Shown here piece after piece: positions 25,841 to 34,199 of a stretch of 64,000 nt of DNA. The stretch lies in assembly GCF_025061645.1 (NCBI RefSeq), contig NZ_JANYMP010000013.1, positions 202,997 to 266,996 of the forward strand. The letters run 5' to 3'. The first letter of the stretch is position 1, and each line of letters starts with the position of its first letter. A model generated the notes under the pieces. It had not been told where the DNA came from. It saw only the letters and a program-made list of their open reading frames with translations, and searched no databases. The position numbers were made by a program, and so were the translations under genes. Source of the stretch: Umezawaea endophytica. Its GTDB lineage: Bacteria > Actinomycetota > Actinomycetes > Mycobacteriales > Pseudonocardiaceae.

Positions 25841-26019
25841 GCCGTGCTCAACCCCCGAATGGCCCCGCGTGTTCCGCTGATCCCCGGTCGCACGATCCGC
25901 GCCACCTCAGCACGACCAACGCATCTCGCACTCCTCCCCCCGCGTTACCTTGCGGCCAAACGATTCCATGTCGTAACGACACCGAAGAGCACGGCGATCA
26001 CCCCGGTGAAGGGGGCAAC

Positions 26020-27282
26020 GTGCGGTTCTGGGCTTTCCTCTCGTACTCGTGGTCAGACCGGCCGAAAGCGGTCGAACTCCACCGCAAGCTGGAGAGGTTC
26101 GTCGTGCCAGGCCACCTCCGGCGTGCCGTGGCCCAGCGGGGAACACCAGGCAGGCGCCTGCGTCCGGTGTTCCGCGACGACGACGAGATGGCCGTGTCGG
26201 GCCCGCTCACGGAGCGGCTTCGGGAGGCCGTCGACCAATCCCACAACCTGATCCTGCTGGCCTCTCCGGCATCCGCGCGGTCGCACTACGTCAACCTGGA
26301 GGTCGTGCACTTCCTGGCGCAACGTGATCCCAAACGCCTGATCGTCGTCGCCATCGGCGAGGACAAGACCGTGAAACCGGAGTTCCCCGCCGCCCTGGAC
26401 GTCATCGACGAGCCGCTCTGGCTGGACCTGAGGGGCTCGCGAAAGCTGACCCGCCGCAACCTCGTGCGCATCGCCGCGGCGGTGCTCGACGTGGAGTTCG
26501 AGACGTTGTGGCGCAGGCACGTCCGCTACCTGCGGCGGCTCGCGGCGCTGTGGTGCGCGCTGCTGCTCGTCGTCGGTGTCGTGGTGGGCACGGCGATCGT
26601 GCGCCAGGCGGAAGCGGTGAAGCGCAGCCCCGAGCAGCAACGCGCGCAGTTCATCGAGTGGATGACTCAAGACGTGAAGTCGGTCGATCTGCCAATCAGC
26701 GAGGTCAAGCTGAACGTCACCCGTGTCGACGACCTCGACGACGACGGCTTGATGGAGTTCTTCGTCGTCAACGAGACCCCCGAGTTCTGCGGTTCCGGTG
26801 GGTGCGCGTTCGCCGTTTACCGGACCGCGTCGCCCGGCGTGTACGTGCGAGTCCTCGAACTGCTGGGCACCTCGACGGCCCGCGTGCGCCCCGTGCAGAA
26901 CGGCCTGAAGGAGATCATCGTCAGCGAGCTCGCCGTGAGCAGGGAGCCGCTGTACACCGTGTACACGTTGCAGAACGGGAAGTTTGAGCTCAAGCAACAC
27001 GAGTTCTGCGACGGACTGGTCTTCGAGGTGTGTGACGAACCTGCTGTGATCACGCCGGTACCGCAAGATCGCGCACCCGTTGTCGACCAGCGCGCCGTCC
27101 CCCTGGAACGACCGAAGGCGAATGCGCGCACCGTGCGGATCGGTGCCGTGGACACGGAGTACGAGCCGGGCAGCCACCCCTTGGAGGCCATGGGTCCAGT
27201 AGCCGGCGGCGAGTGGTACCTGGTCGAGGTGTGGAAGGGGTCGTGCGGATTCGTACCAGCCTCCGCCGTGCAGCCGCGCTGA
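26020..27282 (+). CDS. TIR-domain protein with a transmembrane helix and extracytoplasmic domain
   Basis: A 420-residue protein. Residues 1 to about 125 form a TIR domain: WAFLSYSWSDRPKAVELHRKLE, box-2-like FRDDDEMAVSG, and SARSHYVNLEVVHFL with E94 at the position of the catalytic glutamate of NADase TIRs. A basic segment and one membrane helix (about 174-194) follow. The outer 220 residues contain VDDLDDDGLMEFFVVNE, an acidic FG-GAP/VCBS-like calcium-loop pattern, and end in an SH3-like GGEWYLVEVWKGSCGFVPASAVQ. The GTG start has AAGGGGG four bases upstream. A surface sensor coupled to a cytoplasmic NADase is one reading. No known defence genes flank it. Confidence 0.8.
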   Translation: MRFWAFLSYSWSDRPKAVELHRKLERFVVPGHLRRAVAQRGTPGRRLRPVFRDDDEMAVSGPLTERLREAVDQSHNLILLASPASARSHYVNLEVVHFLAQRDPKRLIVVAIGEDKTVKPEFPAALDVIDEPLWLDLRGSRKLTRRNLVRIAAAVLDVEFETLWRRHVRYLRRLAALWCALLLVVGVVVGTAIVRQAEAVKRSPEQQRAQFIEWMTQDVKSVDLPISEVKLNVTRVDDLDDDGLMEFFVVNETPEFCGSGGCAFAVYRTASPGVYVRVLELLGTSTARVRPVQNGLKEIIVSELAVSREPLYTVYTLQNGKFELKQHEFCDGLVFEVCDEPAVITPVPQDRAPVVDQRAVPLERPKANARTVRIGAVDTEYEPGSHPLEAMGPVAGGEWYLVEVWKGSCGFVPASAVQPR

Positions 27283-28163
27283 CGCCCTCCTCAGCCTCAC
27301 AGCAACTCGACCGCGAGATCCCGCAGGCGCCACATGGCGGTGGGCGGTCTCCACAAGGTCCGCGTTACCGGGTCCTCACCGCAACGCCTCAACGACCCGG
27401 ACGTCGCGCCTGCCGAAGGTATCTCGATCGAATCAGCGTTTATTCGAAGCAGATACTTCGAGAGCCCTACACGGGGAGGGCCGCGGCTCGCTCTGTACCG
27501 GATTCAGACTCACGATATGGGGATTATCATGATCAGGAAGGACACCAGCGCTCCAGCCACGCCTCCACCTCGCCTAACCCGGTCGCTACCGGCTCCCCGC
27601 ACCAGTGCGCCGCGAAGGCGTCCTGCGTCTCCTGGTCCCCTCGGTCGACCCGTCCTCGATTGTCGGTTTTCACTGCTGGCCTTCGCGATGAGTCACCTAC
27701 CCAACGCAGAATCGGTGCGACCACAGCGCCACCAAAGGGCAATGCGCTTCTCCCCGGATAACCTGCGCCGAGTCGGGCGGGAGCGGCCGCGATTGGTTAA
27801 ACCCGGCGTCAACCGCCAGCGCGTCAACGCGTGTCCGAACACCGCCTTCGCCCGTTCATGCTCACGTGCCACCGCGTTCCCTCCCGTATGTCGATCTCAG
27901 CAGTCGAATCTAGATCACGCCTCGATGAGCTTGATGAAGTTTGGCCTTCACCCGGCGTCCTTGCTGGGTACATCGGCAGACCGCTGACACCATGAGCAGC
28001 GTCGGCTCGAGCAACGCCCACGGGCCATCGGGCAGGGCGCGCCGAGAGCGGCGCCCGGTTGGGCCGCGGTGGTGATCCCGTACAGCTCCACCAAGGATGC
28101 TGTTGCTGGCCGCCAGCGGTGCCCGCAACCGAGCTCAACGCTCCAATAAGACGGTAGATCGAT
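27283..28163. other. Long gene-poor region (about 880 bases), probably degraded
   Basis: No normal-length gene with codon bias is found. It holds one possible short minus-strand ORF (27533-27742). A minus-strand stretch near 28010-28070 reads ALPDGPWALLEP, weakly like the N-terminus of IS5-family transposases. GC is lower and frames are broken throughout, which fits decayed DNA. Confidence 0.5.
27533..27742 (-). CDS. Possible short ORF or gene remnant
   Basis: A 69-residue frame with TTG at 27742 and GGGGAG about seven bases upstream. The C-terminal half (DQETQDAFAAHWCGEPVATG…) uses codons ending in G or C like neighbouring real genes, while the N-terminal half does not, so it may be the tail of a decayed gene. 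No family recognised. Confidence 0.25.
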   Translation of the reverse strand: MPFGGAVVAPILRWVGDSSRRPAVKTDNRGRVDRGDQETQDAFAAHWCGEPVATGLGEVEAWLERWCPS

Positions 28164-28757
28164 TCAAGACTGGTCGTCCCGGCCTGCCCGTGCCGGGTTC
28201 CCGAGTCGCTGCCGCACCTCGGCCGCTCTGATCTGCTCGTGCCGCGAGTAGGTCGTGACCGCGGCGCCCACGACCGCGACGATCGCGAGGAGCACGCCGT
28301 GGGTGAGGCCCGGCACGCCGATCGGCGAACTCCAGCCGAAGCCGAGGTTCGAGGCCAGGGCCTGCACGATCACCGCGATCGTGAGCAACGGCGCTGTGGC
28401 GAACAGCAAGGTGTGCAGCATCGCCGCGCGAACGGTGAACTGATGCGCGCTGATCATGCGCCAGCACGCGTAGATGAGTGTGATCGCGCCAATAGCGCCC
28501 GGACCCACCGCTCCGTTCAGCATCTTGAGGCCAACAGTGGCCTCTTGCTCCGCGTAGGCCTGGTCATAGGTGACGGTTGGGCTGTCGCCGCCCAAGTCCA
28601 AGCACACGTGCCCCGGCCGCATCGGCTGACCGCCGCAGGTGGGCGGTCCCTCGAATGCGACGAACTGCGCCCACACGCACATCCCGAGGGAAGCAGCCAG
28701 GAAGATTCCGCCGAGCACGCGGAGCATTCCCGCACCTGTGCGTTGATCATGGTTCAT
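28164..28757 (-). CDS. Integral membrane protein, function unknown
   Basis: A 197-residue protein with about four hydrophobic helices, among them GAGMLRVLGGIFLAASLGMCVWAQFVAF and HGVLLAIVAVVGAAVTTYS. A Cys-bearing loop between the first two (PPTCGGQPMRPGHVCLDLGGDSPTV) could form a disulphide outside. The start ATG 28757 is tentative: there is no good ribosome site, and an open frame reaches 28820; ATG of MLRVLGG is another choice. It ends near the decayed region. I do not recognise the family. Confidence 0.65.
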   Translation of the reverse strand: MNHDQRTGAGMLRVLGGIFLAASLGMCVWAQFVAFEGPPTCGGQPMRPGHVCLDLGGDSPTVTYDQAYAEQEATVGLKMLNGAVGPGAIGAITLIYACWRMISAHQFTVRAAMLHTLLFATAPLLTIAVIVQALASNLGFGWSSPIGVPGLTHGVLLAIVAVVGAAVTTYSRHEQIRAAEVRQRLGNPARAGRDDQS

Positions 28758-28904
28758 GAGACGAAATGGTTTCCGGTCAAAGCGCGTGAGCCGATCATCG
28801 ACATGGCGTTGAGCTTCCAATCACTCGATCAGGCGTAATTCGAATCGGATTCGCCGAACTGATCCGGCGCGCAGACCCACCGGCTGAACTGCGGAGAAGA
28901 GGAC

Positions 28905-28943
28905 GCCCCGTCGTGCCCGACCCCTCGACGGGCACGACGGGGC
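28905..28943 (-). terminator. Hairpin terminator of the ricin-type lectin gene
   Basis: A perfect 15-base stem (28905-28919 with 28929-28943) closes a 9-base loop, seven bases past the stop. Confidence 0.85.
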
Positions 28944-28949
28944 ACGGGG

Positions 28950-29387
28950 TCACCAGCGCTGTGCGGGACCGTCGTTGCGGTCGAAGGCGCGCAGGCCGAA
29001 TTCAACGCTGTCATCCACGGCCCGGCCGGTGGTCTTGTTCACCAGGGTCACGGTGTTGTCACCCCAGACCGTCCCGTACCAGTCCTGGTACGCCAGCTCG
29101 TTGCACGGGAAGCTGCGCAGGCCGGCCTCGAAGCTGTCGTCCAGGCAGTTGCCGGTCGCCTTGTTCCTGATCTGGACCGAGCCGTCACCCCACGCCTGCA
29201 CGAACCACGCCTGGTGGTCGTTGTGGTAGTCGGGCATGACACGAAGTCCGAACTCGCTGTCGTCGAGAACCCGACCGGTAGCGACGTTGTGGTACCGGTC
29301 GATGGCAGCGTCCTCAGCCGCGTTCGCGGTCGTCGCGGAAGCCATGGCGGCGAGCACCAGCGCGCCGGTGGTGATCGTCTTGCGCAT
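28950..29387 (-). CDS. Secreted ricin-type beta-trefoil-like protein
   Basis: A 145-residue exported protein. The signal peptide MRKTITTGALVLAAMASATTANA is clear. The mature part contains three similar units of about 40 residues: N-x-A/T-TGR-x-L/V-DDS-E-FGLR…, KATGNCLDDSFEAGLRSFPCNE, and KTTGRAVDDSVEFGLRAFDRND. Each ends near a QxW-like motif (HQAWFVQAW, YQDWYGTVW, AQRW), as in ricin-B lectins that bind sugars. The start is fixed by GAGGAGG upstream of ATG 29387. The gene is divergent from the AfsR-like gene at 29536. The sugar target is unknown. Confidence 0.8.
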   Translation of the reverse strand: MRKTITTGALVLAAMASATTANAAEDAAIDRYHNVATGRVLDDSEFGLRVMPDYHNDHQAWFVQAWGDGSVQIRNKATGNCLDDSFEAGLRSFPCNELAYQDWYGTVWGDNTVTLVNKTTGRAVDDSVEFGLRAFDRNDGPAQRW

Positions 29388-29535
29388 CTTGTCCTCCTCG
29401 GTGTCCCGGCCGGGGTGGCCGGGTGTCACCACCGTGCCGACCGACCCCTGTGAGAACCCTGCGTACCTGGTCAGTGGCATAGCGTCACCCTGTCGAGCAC
29501 TCCGGGCAGCTCCTGCGGGAGCCGATACACACCAG

Positions 29536-32274
29536 GTGGGGACCACACAGGCAGAGCCTGCGCCTGCCTTCGGCGTGCTGGGGGTCGTTCAGGCACGGGT
29601 CGCGGGCGAGGCGATCGACGTCGGCCAACCCCGTCAGCGCAGTGTGCTGGCGGCGCTGCTCGTCGACGTGAACCAGGTGGTGCCGATCGACGAACTGGTG
29701 GACCGGGTGTGGGGCGAGCAGCCGCCCACCCGCGCCAAGCACGCCCTGTACAGCCATCTCTCCCGCCTGCGCCACGTCGTCACGCCGGCGGGAGCGGCGC
29801 TCACCCGTCAGGCCGGGGGCTACCTGCTGACCGCCGACCCGGCCTCGGTGGACCTGCACCTGTTCCGTGAACTGTGCGCACGCTCCCGTGCGGGCGGCCA
29901 CCAGCTCGACGCGGTCGACCAAGCGCTGGCGCTGTGGCGTGGTCGGGCGTCCGAAGGACTGGACACGCCGTGGTTCTCCGAGGTGGCGCGGCGGCTGGAC
30001 CAGGAGCGCGTCGCCGCGGAACTGCACCGCAACGACCTGCTGCTGCGCCTGGGCCTGCACGCCGACCGGTTCGCCGACCTCGACGCCACCGCCACCGCGT
30101 ACCCGCTCGACGAGCGCGCGGCGGGCCAGGTGCTGCTCGCGTGGTACCGCCGCGGTCGGCAAGCCGACGCGCTGGCCCACTACCGGGTGATCCACGCCCG
30201 GCTCGCCGAGGAACTGGGCACCGAGCCCGGTCCCCCGCTGCGCGAACTGCACCGGCGGATCCTCGCCGGGGACCCGCTGCTCGTGTCCGACCGGCCGGTA
30301 CCGCGGCAGTTGCCCGCCGTGGCACCGCACTTCGTGGGTCGTGCCGCCGAACTCGCCGAGCTCGACCGGCACGACACCCCGCTGGTGGTGATCGTCGGTA
30401 CCGGCGGCGCGGGCAAGACGGCGCTGGCGCTGCGCTGGGCGCACGACAACGCCGATCGTTTCCCCGATGGCCAGATGTACGCCGACCTGCGCGGATTCGA
30501 CCCCACCAGCGAGCCCGTTTCGCCGGAGATCGTGGTGCGCGGGTTCTTGGAGGCGCTTGGCGTGCCCGTGCACAGCGTGCCATCCGGTGTGGAGGAGGCG
30601 GGCGCGCTCTTCCGCAGCGTGCTCGCCGACCGCCGCGCTCTGGTCGTGCTCGACAACGCCGCCGACGCCGCGCAGGTGCTGCCGCTGTTGCCCGGTGGCG
30701 CGCACTGCCTGACCTTGGTGACCAGCCGGGACCGGATGTGTTCCCTGGTCGCCAAGCAGGGCGCCGACCACCTCGGCGTCGGCGTGCTGACCGAGCCCGA
30801 ATCCGTTGCGCTGCTGGGCGAACGGCTGGGGCGCGGCCGGGTCGACGCCGAGCCCGACGCGGTCACCGAACTCGTGGCGCGCTCAGCCCGGCTGCCGCTG
30901 GCGCTGTCGGTGGTGGCCGCCCGCGCCGCGGTGAACCGGAGCTTCTCCTTGCGAGCACTGGCCGACGAGCTGCGCGACGAGCACGAGCGCCTCGACGTGC
31001 TGGACGCCATGCTGGACGTGCGGGCGGTGTTCTCCTGTTCCTACCGGGTGTTGAGCCCGGACGCCGGGCGGTTGTTCCGCCTGCTGGGCCGTCACCCCGG
31101 TGTCGATGTGGACGTCCACGCGGCGGCTTCCACCGCGGGTCTCCCAGTGGCGCGGGTGCGCGTGCTGCTGGCCGAGTTGACGCGCCAGCACCTCGTCGAG
31201 GAGCGTGCGCCGCACCGGTACGGCACGCACGACCTGTTGCGCGCCTACGCCGTGGAACTGGCGAGTGCGTGCGACACCGAGGAAGTGCTGACCGCGGCCC
31301 GGTTCCGGCTGGTCGACCACTACTTGCACGCCGGCTACCACGCCGAGCGACGGCTGTCCCCGCACTGGCCTCCTCTCACCCTCCCGGCGCCGGGCGACGG
31401 TGTGGTGGCACGAGAGATCACCAGCTACGACAAGGCAATGGGGTGGTTCACCGTCGAGCACACCGCTGTACTCGCCGTCCTCGGGGACGCGGTGCGCCAC
31501 GGCTGGGACGCGCACGCCTGGCAGCTCCCCTGGGTCCTCACCTCCTACCTCCACCGGCAGGGCCGGTGGAGGGAGAAGTCCGCCGCCCTGCGCACCGCGC
31601 TGGAGGCGGCCGAGCGGTTGGGTGACCAGGACGCCCTGGCCGCGACCCATCACCTGCTCGGCCGCACGGCGACCGCGTTGGGTGAGCGCGCTGACGCGCT
31701 CGACCACCTCAACCACGCACTGGCCCTGCACCGGGCACGCGGCGACGAGGTCGGCCAAGCGGTGGTCCGCTTCTCGCTGGCCTCGGAGTACGAACAGCGC
31801 CACGACCTGCGACGGGCGATGACCCACGCCCGGTGGGCACTCGGGCTCCACATCCGCACCGGAAACCGGACGTGGCAGGGTTTCGCCCTGACCGCGTTGG
31901 GCTGGTACTCGACGTGCCTCGGCGACCACACCCAAGCCCTGGCCTACTGCCATGAAGCGGCGAGGTGCATGGACGACCGCGACGGCCTGGCCCACAGCTT
32001 CCAGATCATGGGCTGCGCCTACCACCAACTGGGCGACCACGCCGAATCCGTGACCCACCACGGGAAGGCGATCACGCTGTTCCGCACGTTGGGCGACCAG
32101 TACCGCGAAGCAGGGGGCCTGGTCCTCGTCGGCGACGCCCACCGAGCCGCAGGCGAGGAGCCATCGGCGCGGGCAGCATGGACACGGGCCCTCGCCATCC
32201 TGAAACGCCTGGGGCACAACGACAGCGCGTCGATCCGTGAGCGGCTGGACCAGGTGCCGGTCGCCGCGCCGTGA
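29536..32274 (+). CDS. AfsR/SARP-family regulator with NB-ARC and TPR domains (second copy)
   Basis: A 912-residue protein with the AfsR order: DNA-binding domain about 10-105 (FGVLGVVQARVAGEAIDVGQPRQRSVLAALLV), activation domain about 107-250, P-loop GTGGAGKT at about 288-295 with ALVVLDNAA, then winged helix and TPRs from about 640. It is clearly related to the 16379 product but not a recent duplicate. The start is uncertain: GTG 29536 begins just before the conserved domain and lacks a strong ribosome site. Its last base pairs overlap a transposase relic (GTGA), so the 3' flank has been altered by insertion. Divergent from a secreted lectin gene. Confidence 0.9.
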   Translation: MGTTQAEPAPAFGVLGVVQARVAGEAIDVGQPRQRSVLAALLVDVNQVVPIDELVDRVWGEQPPTRAKHALYSHLSRLRHVVTPAGAALTRQAGGYLLTADPASVDLHLFRELCARSRAGGHQLDAVDQALALWRGRASEGLDTPWFSEVARRLDQERVAAELHRNDLLLRLGLHADRFADLDATATAYPLDERAAGQVLLAWYRRGRQADALAHYRVIHARLAEELGTEPGPPLRELHRRILAGDPLLVSDRPVPRQLPAVAPHFVGRAAELAELDRHDTPLVVIVGTGGAGKTALALRWAHDNADRFPDGQMYADLRGFDPTSEPVSPEIVVRGFLEALGVPVHSVPSGVEEAGALFRSVLADRRALVVLDNAADAAQVLPLLPGGAHCLTLVTSRDRMCSLVAKQGADHLGVGVLTEPESVALLGERLGRGRVDAEPDAVTELVARSARLPLALSVVAARAAVNRSFSLRALADELRDEHERLDVLDAMLDVRAVFSCSYRVLSPDAGRLFRLLGRHPGVDVDVHAAASTAGLPVARVRVLLAELTRQHLVEERAPHRYGTHDLLRAYAVELASACDTEEVLTAARFRLVDHYLHAGYHAERRLSPHWPPLTLPAPGDGVVAREITSYDKAMGWFTVEHTAVLAVLGDAVRHGWDAHAWQLPWVLTSYLHRQGRWREKSAALRTALEAAERLGDQDALAATHHLLGRTATALGERADALDHLNHALALHRARGDEVGQAVVRFSLASEYEQRHDLRRAMTHARWALGLHIRTGNRTWQGFALTALGWYSTCLGDHTQALAYCHEAARCMDDRDGLAHSFQIMGCAYHQLGDHAESVTHHGKAITLFRTLGDQYREAGGLVLVGDAHRAAGEEPSARAAWTRALAILKRLGHNDSASIRERLDQVPVAAP

Positions 32275-32410
32275 CACGACGCCCTGTGGTGGCTCGGCTC
32301 GCTGAGGCGGCCTTGCGCCTGCTGCCCATGAGCGACCGGGACAAGGACGTGGAGATCTTGGTACTGCGCCACCAGATCACCATCCTGGAACGCCAACTGG
32401 GCAAGACCCA
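32271..32410 (+). pseudogene. Transposase N-terminal relic (integrase-core type)
   Basis: About 46 codons read RPVVARLAEAALRLLPMSD followed by DKDVEILVLRHQITILERQLGKTQLRY, the N-terminal leucine-rich segment of integrase-core (IS3/IS481-like) transposases. The same segment recurs at 58786-59036. Homology ends abruptly near 32410, where an IS5-type fragment begins. Only a scar. Confidence 0.75.
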
Positions 32411-32423
32411 ACTACGGTACCGG

Positions 32424-32536
32424 GCGAGTACCGCTGGGTCGTCGAGCAGACCTTCGCGCTGCCGCACTGGTTCCGACGCCTACGCATCCGCTGGGAGATC
32501 CGGGACGACAACCACGAAGCGTTCGGGCTTAGTTGA
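32424..32536 (+). pseudogene. IS5-family transposase C-terminal relic
   Basis: In a different frame from the preceding relic, the sequence reads EYRWVVEQTFALPHWFRRLR and continues IRWEIRDDNHEAFGLS, then stop. This is the conserved end of IS5-type (DDE_Tnp_1) transposases around their last catalytic Glu. Its stop overlaps the 3' end of the convergent lectin gene. Confidence 0.75.
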
Positions 32537-33080
32537 AGTAGTCCCATGCAAAGCGGTTAGGCACGTTGTTGGCCGGCGGGCAAGGGGCGAGTTCGAGCTT
32601 ATAGGTAGTATCAGAGATTGAAAGGCATCGTTGGTTTGGCGCTCGATCTCGGAAGACGACGTGTCCATTGACGCCGAGTGCGTCCCAGAGCTGGTATCGC
32701 CCCCACTCGCCCTGGTAGCAATTTATCGTACGGGGCTGCTTGTCGTCATAAACGACGGGTGTGGTAAGGCACAAGCCGGTGGCGCGGTTCATCAGCAGGA
32801 GACCACTTGACGGCGCGCTATAACCCCATAGTTGGTAGGTACCGCCATTGCAGGTGAGCACGTACGCCCACTGTTGATCCCCATCCAGGCACAGATCCGG
32901 GCGGGCGAGATTGCGGTATCGGGTTGACGGCCATGGCGGATCGGTTGCCGGTCCCAGGTCCGGCGTGGTTCGCGACAGGTGAGGCACTGCGGCCAAGGCT
33001 GACGCAGGTCCGGCCGCTGCGCTGGCCGCGACAACGACCAACCCGGTGAGTAGCGCCGACAGGACTCGACGGATGGACAC
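32529..33080 (-). CDS. Secreted ricin-type beta-trefoil lectin domain protein
   Basis: A 183-residue protein with a Sec signal peptide (MSIRRVLSALLTGLVVVAASAAAGPASA). The mature part has paired cysteines and repeated beta-trefoil elements: NLARPDLCLDGDQQWAYVLTCNGGTYQLWGY, MNRATGLCLTTPVVYDDKQPRTINCYQGEWGRYQLWDAL and DRAPNQRCLSISDTTYKLELAPC. These are CL-D…C…QxW units of ricin-B type, likely sugar binding. A GGAGTTGCC sequence precedes ATG 33080. The 3' end touches the IS5 relic, so the last residues may be altered by the insertion. Base composition is lower in GC than its neighbours, hinting at transfer. Confidence 0.78.
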   Translation of the reverse strand: MSIRRVLSALLTGLVVVAASAAAGPASALAAVPHLSRTTPDLGPATDPPWPSTRYRNLARPDLCLDGDQQWAYVLTCNGGTYQLWGYSAPSSGLLLMNRATGLCLTTPVVYDDKQPRTINCYQGEWGRYQLWDALGVNGHVVFRDRAPNQRCLSISDTTYKLELAPCPPANNVPNRFAWDYFN

Positions 33081-33461
33081 GGCAACTCCTTCGATCGATC
33101 GCGTGGTTAGCGAAATGAACGTTCATGCGACAAGAGTCCCTGCAATAACGATGAAAGACATGATCTTCGCCGCATGCGAGCCTCCCCGTATTGGTTGTCT
33201 CGTGCGCCGAGTGTCGATCGCAATGTTCTGACCTTTTGTTTACTCGCTCTCAGGTAGTTACCGTCGAGCCCATCATCGCACTGCCGTGTCGATCAACTCC
33301 GATGATTCGTCGTGGAGCGATCTGCGGTCATCGCTCGCGCGGTCACTTCCGGTTGACAACCGCCGGAGCACCGGCGTCGAGCACAACGCTCGCCATCGAA
33401 GCCGCCTTCCCGATGCGGTTCGTTCCGCCGTAATGAACACGGTGGACTCCTGAGTCATCAT

Positions 33462-33660
33462 GGCTTCATCACGTTGTGGCAATCGCCTGGTCAGCGGCCG
33501 TGAGGTGGTGTGCGGGTGGAGCGGAAGAAGGGCCTGGGGAGGTCCTTCGTGGGGACAGAGCTGCGTGTGCTCGGGCAGGTCGAGCTGCGGGTCGATGGCC
33601 GAGTGGTGGAGGTTGGTCACGCGCGCCAGCGGTGTGTACTGGCGGTCCTGCTGGTCGGGA
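33462..33660 (+). repeat. Partial duplicate of the 16.3 kb SARP promoter and 5' end
   Basis: About 200 bases closely match 16290-16493: both contain TGGCAATCGCCTGGTCAGCG upstream and encode ELRVLGxVELRVDGRVVEVG then HARQRCVLAVLLV. In this copy the GTG equivalent is at 33549, and homology stops after about 37 codons, at 33660. It is therefore a truncated SARP pseudogene with its promoter. What follows is an unrelated small gene. Confidence 0.85.
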
Positions 33661-33675
33661 CAGAACGAGGTAACA

Positions 33676-33893
33676 ATGGTCAGCACCGACTACGTTCACG
33701 TCGTCAGCCAGGAGGAGTTGCAGCGGCTGCTCGACATCTCTGACCGCAGGCTGGACAAGCTGCGGCGCAAGGACATGCCTGCCACGGCGGAGCCGCCGGA
33801 GGGAAGTCCGACCTCTGGTGGCCGATCGCCGAGATCAAGCGGTGGATCGCAACCAATAACCTTCGCGAGCCGCACGAGATGACACTGAACTAG
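33676..33893 (+). pseudogene. Excisionase-like small HTH protein, frameshifted
   Basis: ATG 33676 begins MVSTDYVHVVSQEELQRLLD then ISDRRLDKLRRKDMPATAEPPEG. The natural continuation is one frame over: KSDLWWPIAEIKRWIATNNL, ending REPHEMTLN and stop at 33893. The two halves join near 33803 by restoring one base, and the length (218) is one short of a multiple of three. Intact it would be about 72 residues, with the winged-helix layout of MerR/AlpA/excisionase-type DNA-binding proteins (helix-turn-helix followed by a 'W-P…I..W' tail). ACGAGGTAAC precedes the start. A sequencing error cannot be excluded. Confidence 0.6.
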
Positions 33894-33973
33894 TGGCTCG
33901 GCGCCACCGCCATCGCCGGGAGACGCACCAGTCCGTCACCCCGGCCGGATCGGTCTCGACGTACAGCCGCTGA
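33893..33973 (+). CDS. Micro-ORF overlapping the HTH gene (26 residues)
   Basis: GTG 33893 overlaps the preceding stop (TAGTG). It encodes MARRHRHRRETHQSVTPAGS then VSTYSR; its stop overlaps the next ATG (TGATG). It is basic and of the size of small plasmid or integrative-element proteins. Chained start-stop overlaps argue for translation. No family recognised. Confidence 0.35.
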   Translation: MARRHRHRRETHQSVTPAGSVSTYSR

Positions 33974-34140
33974 TGCGGATGGCACTGCTCTACCCCGTCG
34001 ACCACGTAGCGCACCGCGCTCTGGTCAACACCGCACAGGTCATCGCGAACCGCGAAGGAGCACACCACGACGTCGCCCTCACCGCGCTGTTCGCCGTGGA
34101 CGAGGTCGGACTCGTCGACGAGTACGGACACGCCGCATGA
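33973..34140 (+). CDS. Small ORF (55 residues) translationally coupled to the micro-ORF
   Basis: ATG 33973 sits within TGATG. The product MRMALLYPVDHVAHRALVNT continues AQVIANREGAHHDVALTALF and ends AVDEVGLVDEYGHAA. Codon usage ends strongly in C or G, as in real genes. No family recognised. With the upstream HTH gene it looks like a small operon from an integrative element. Confidence 0.45.
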   Translation: MRMALLYPVDHVAHRALVNTAQVIANREGAHHDVALTALFAVDEVGLVDEYGHAA

Positions 34141-34199
34141 CGTGCGGTGATCATTCTCCCGAGCAGCACCAACAGCGAAGATCGTTGCCGGACACGACA

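Noticed and set aside
27910-28128. 72-residue minus-strand frame as an IS5 transposase start
   Set aside because: Only ALPDGPWALLEP resembles the family; too little to call a separate feature.
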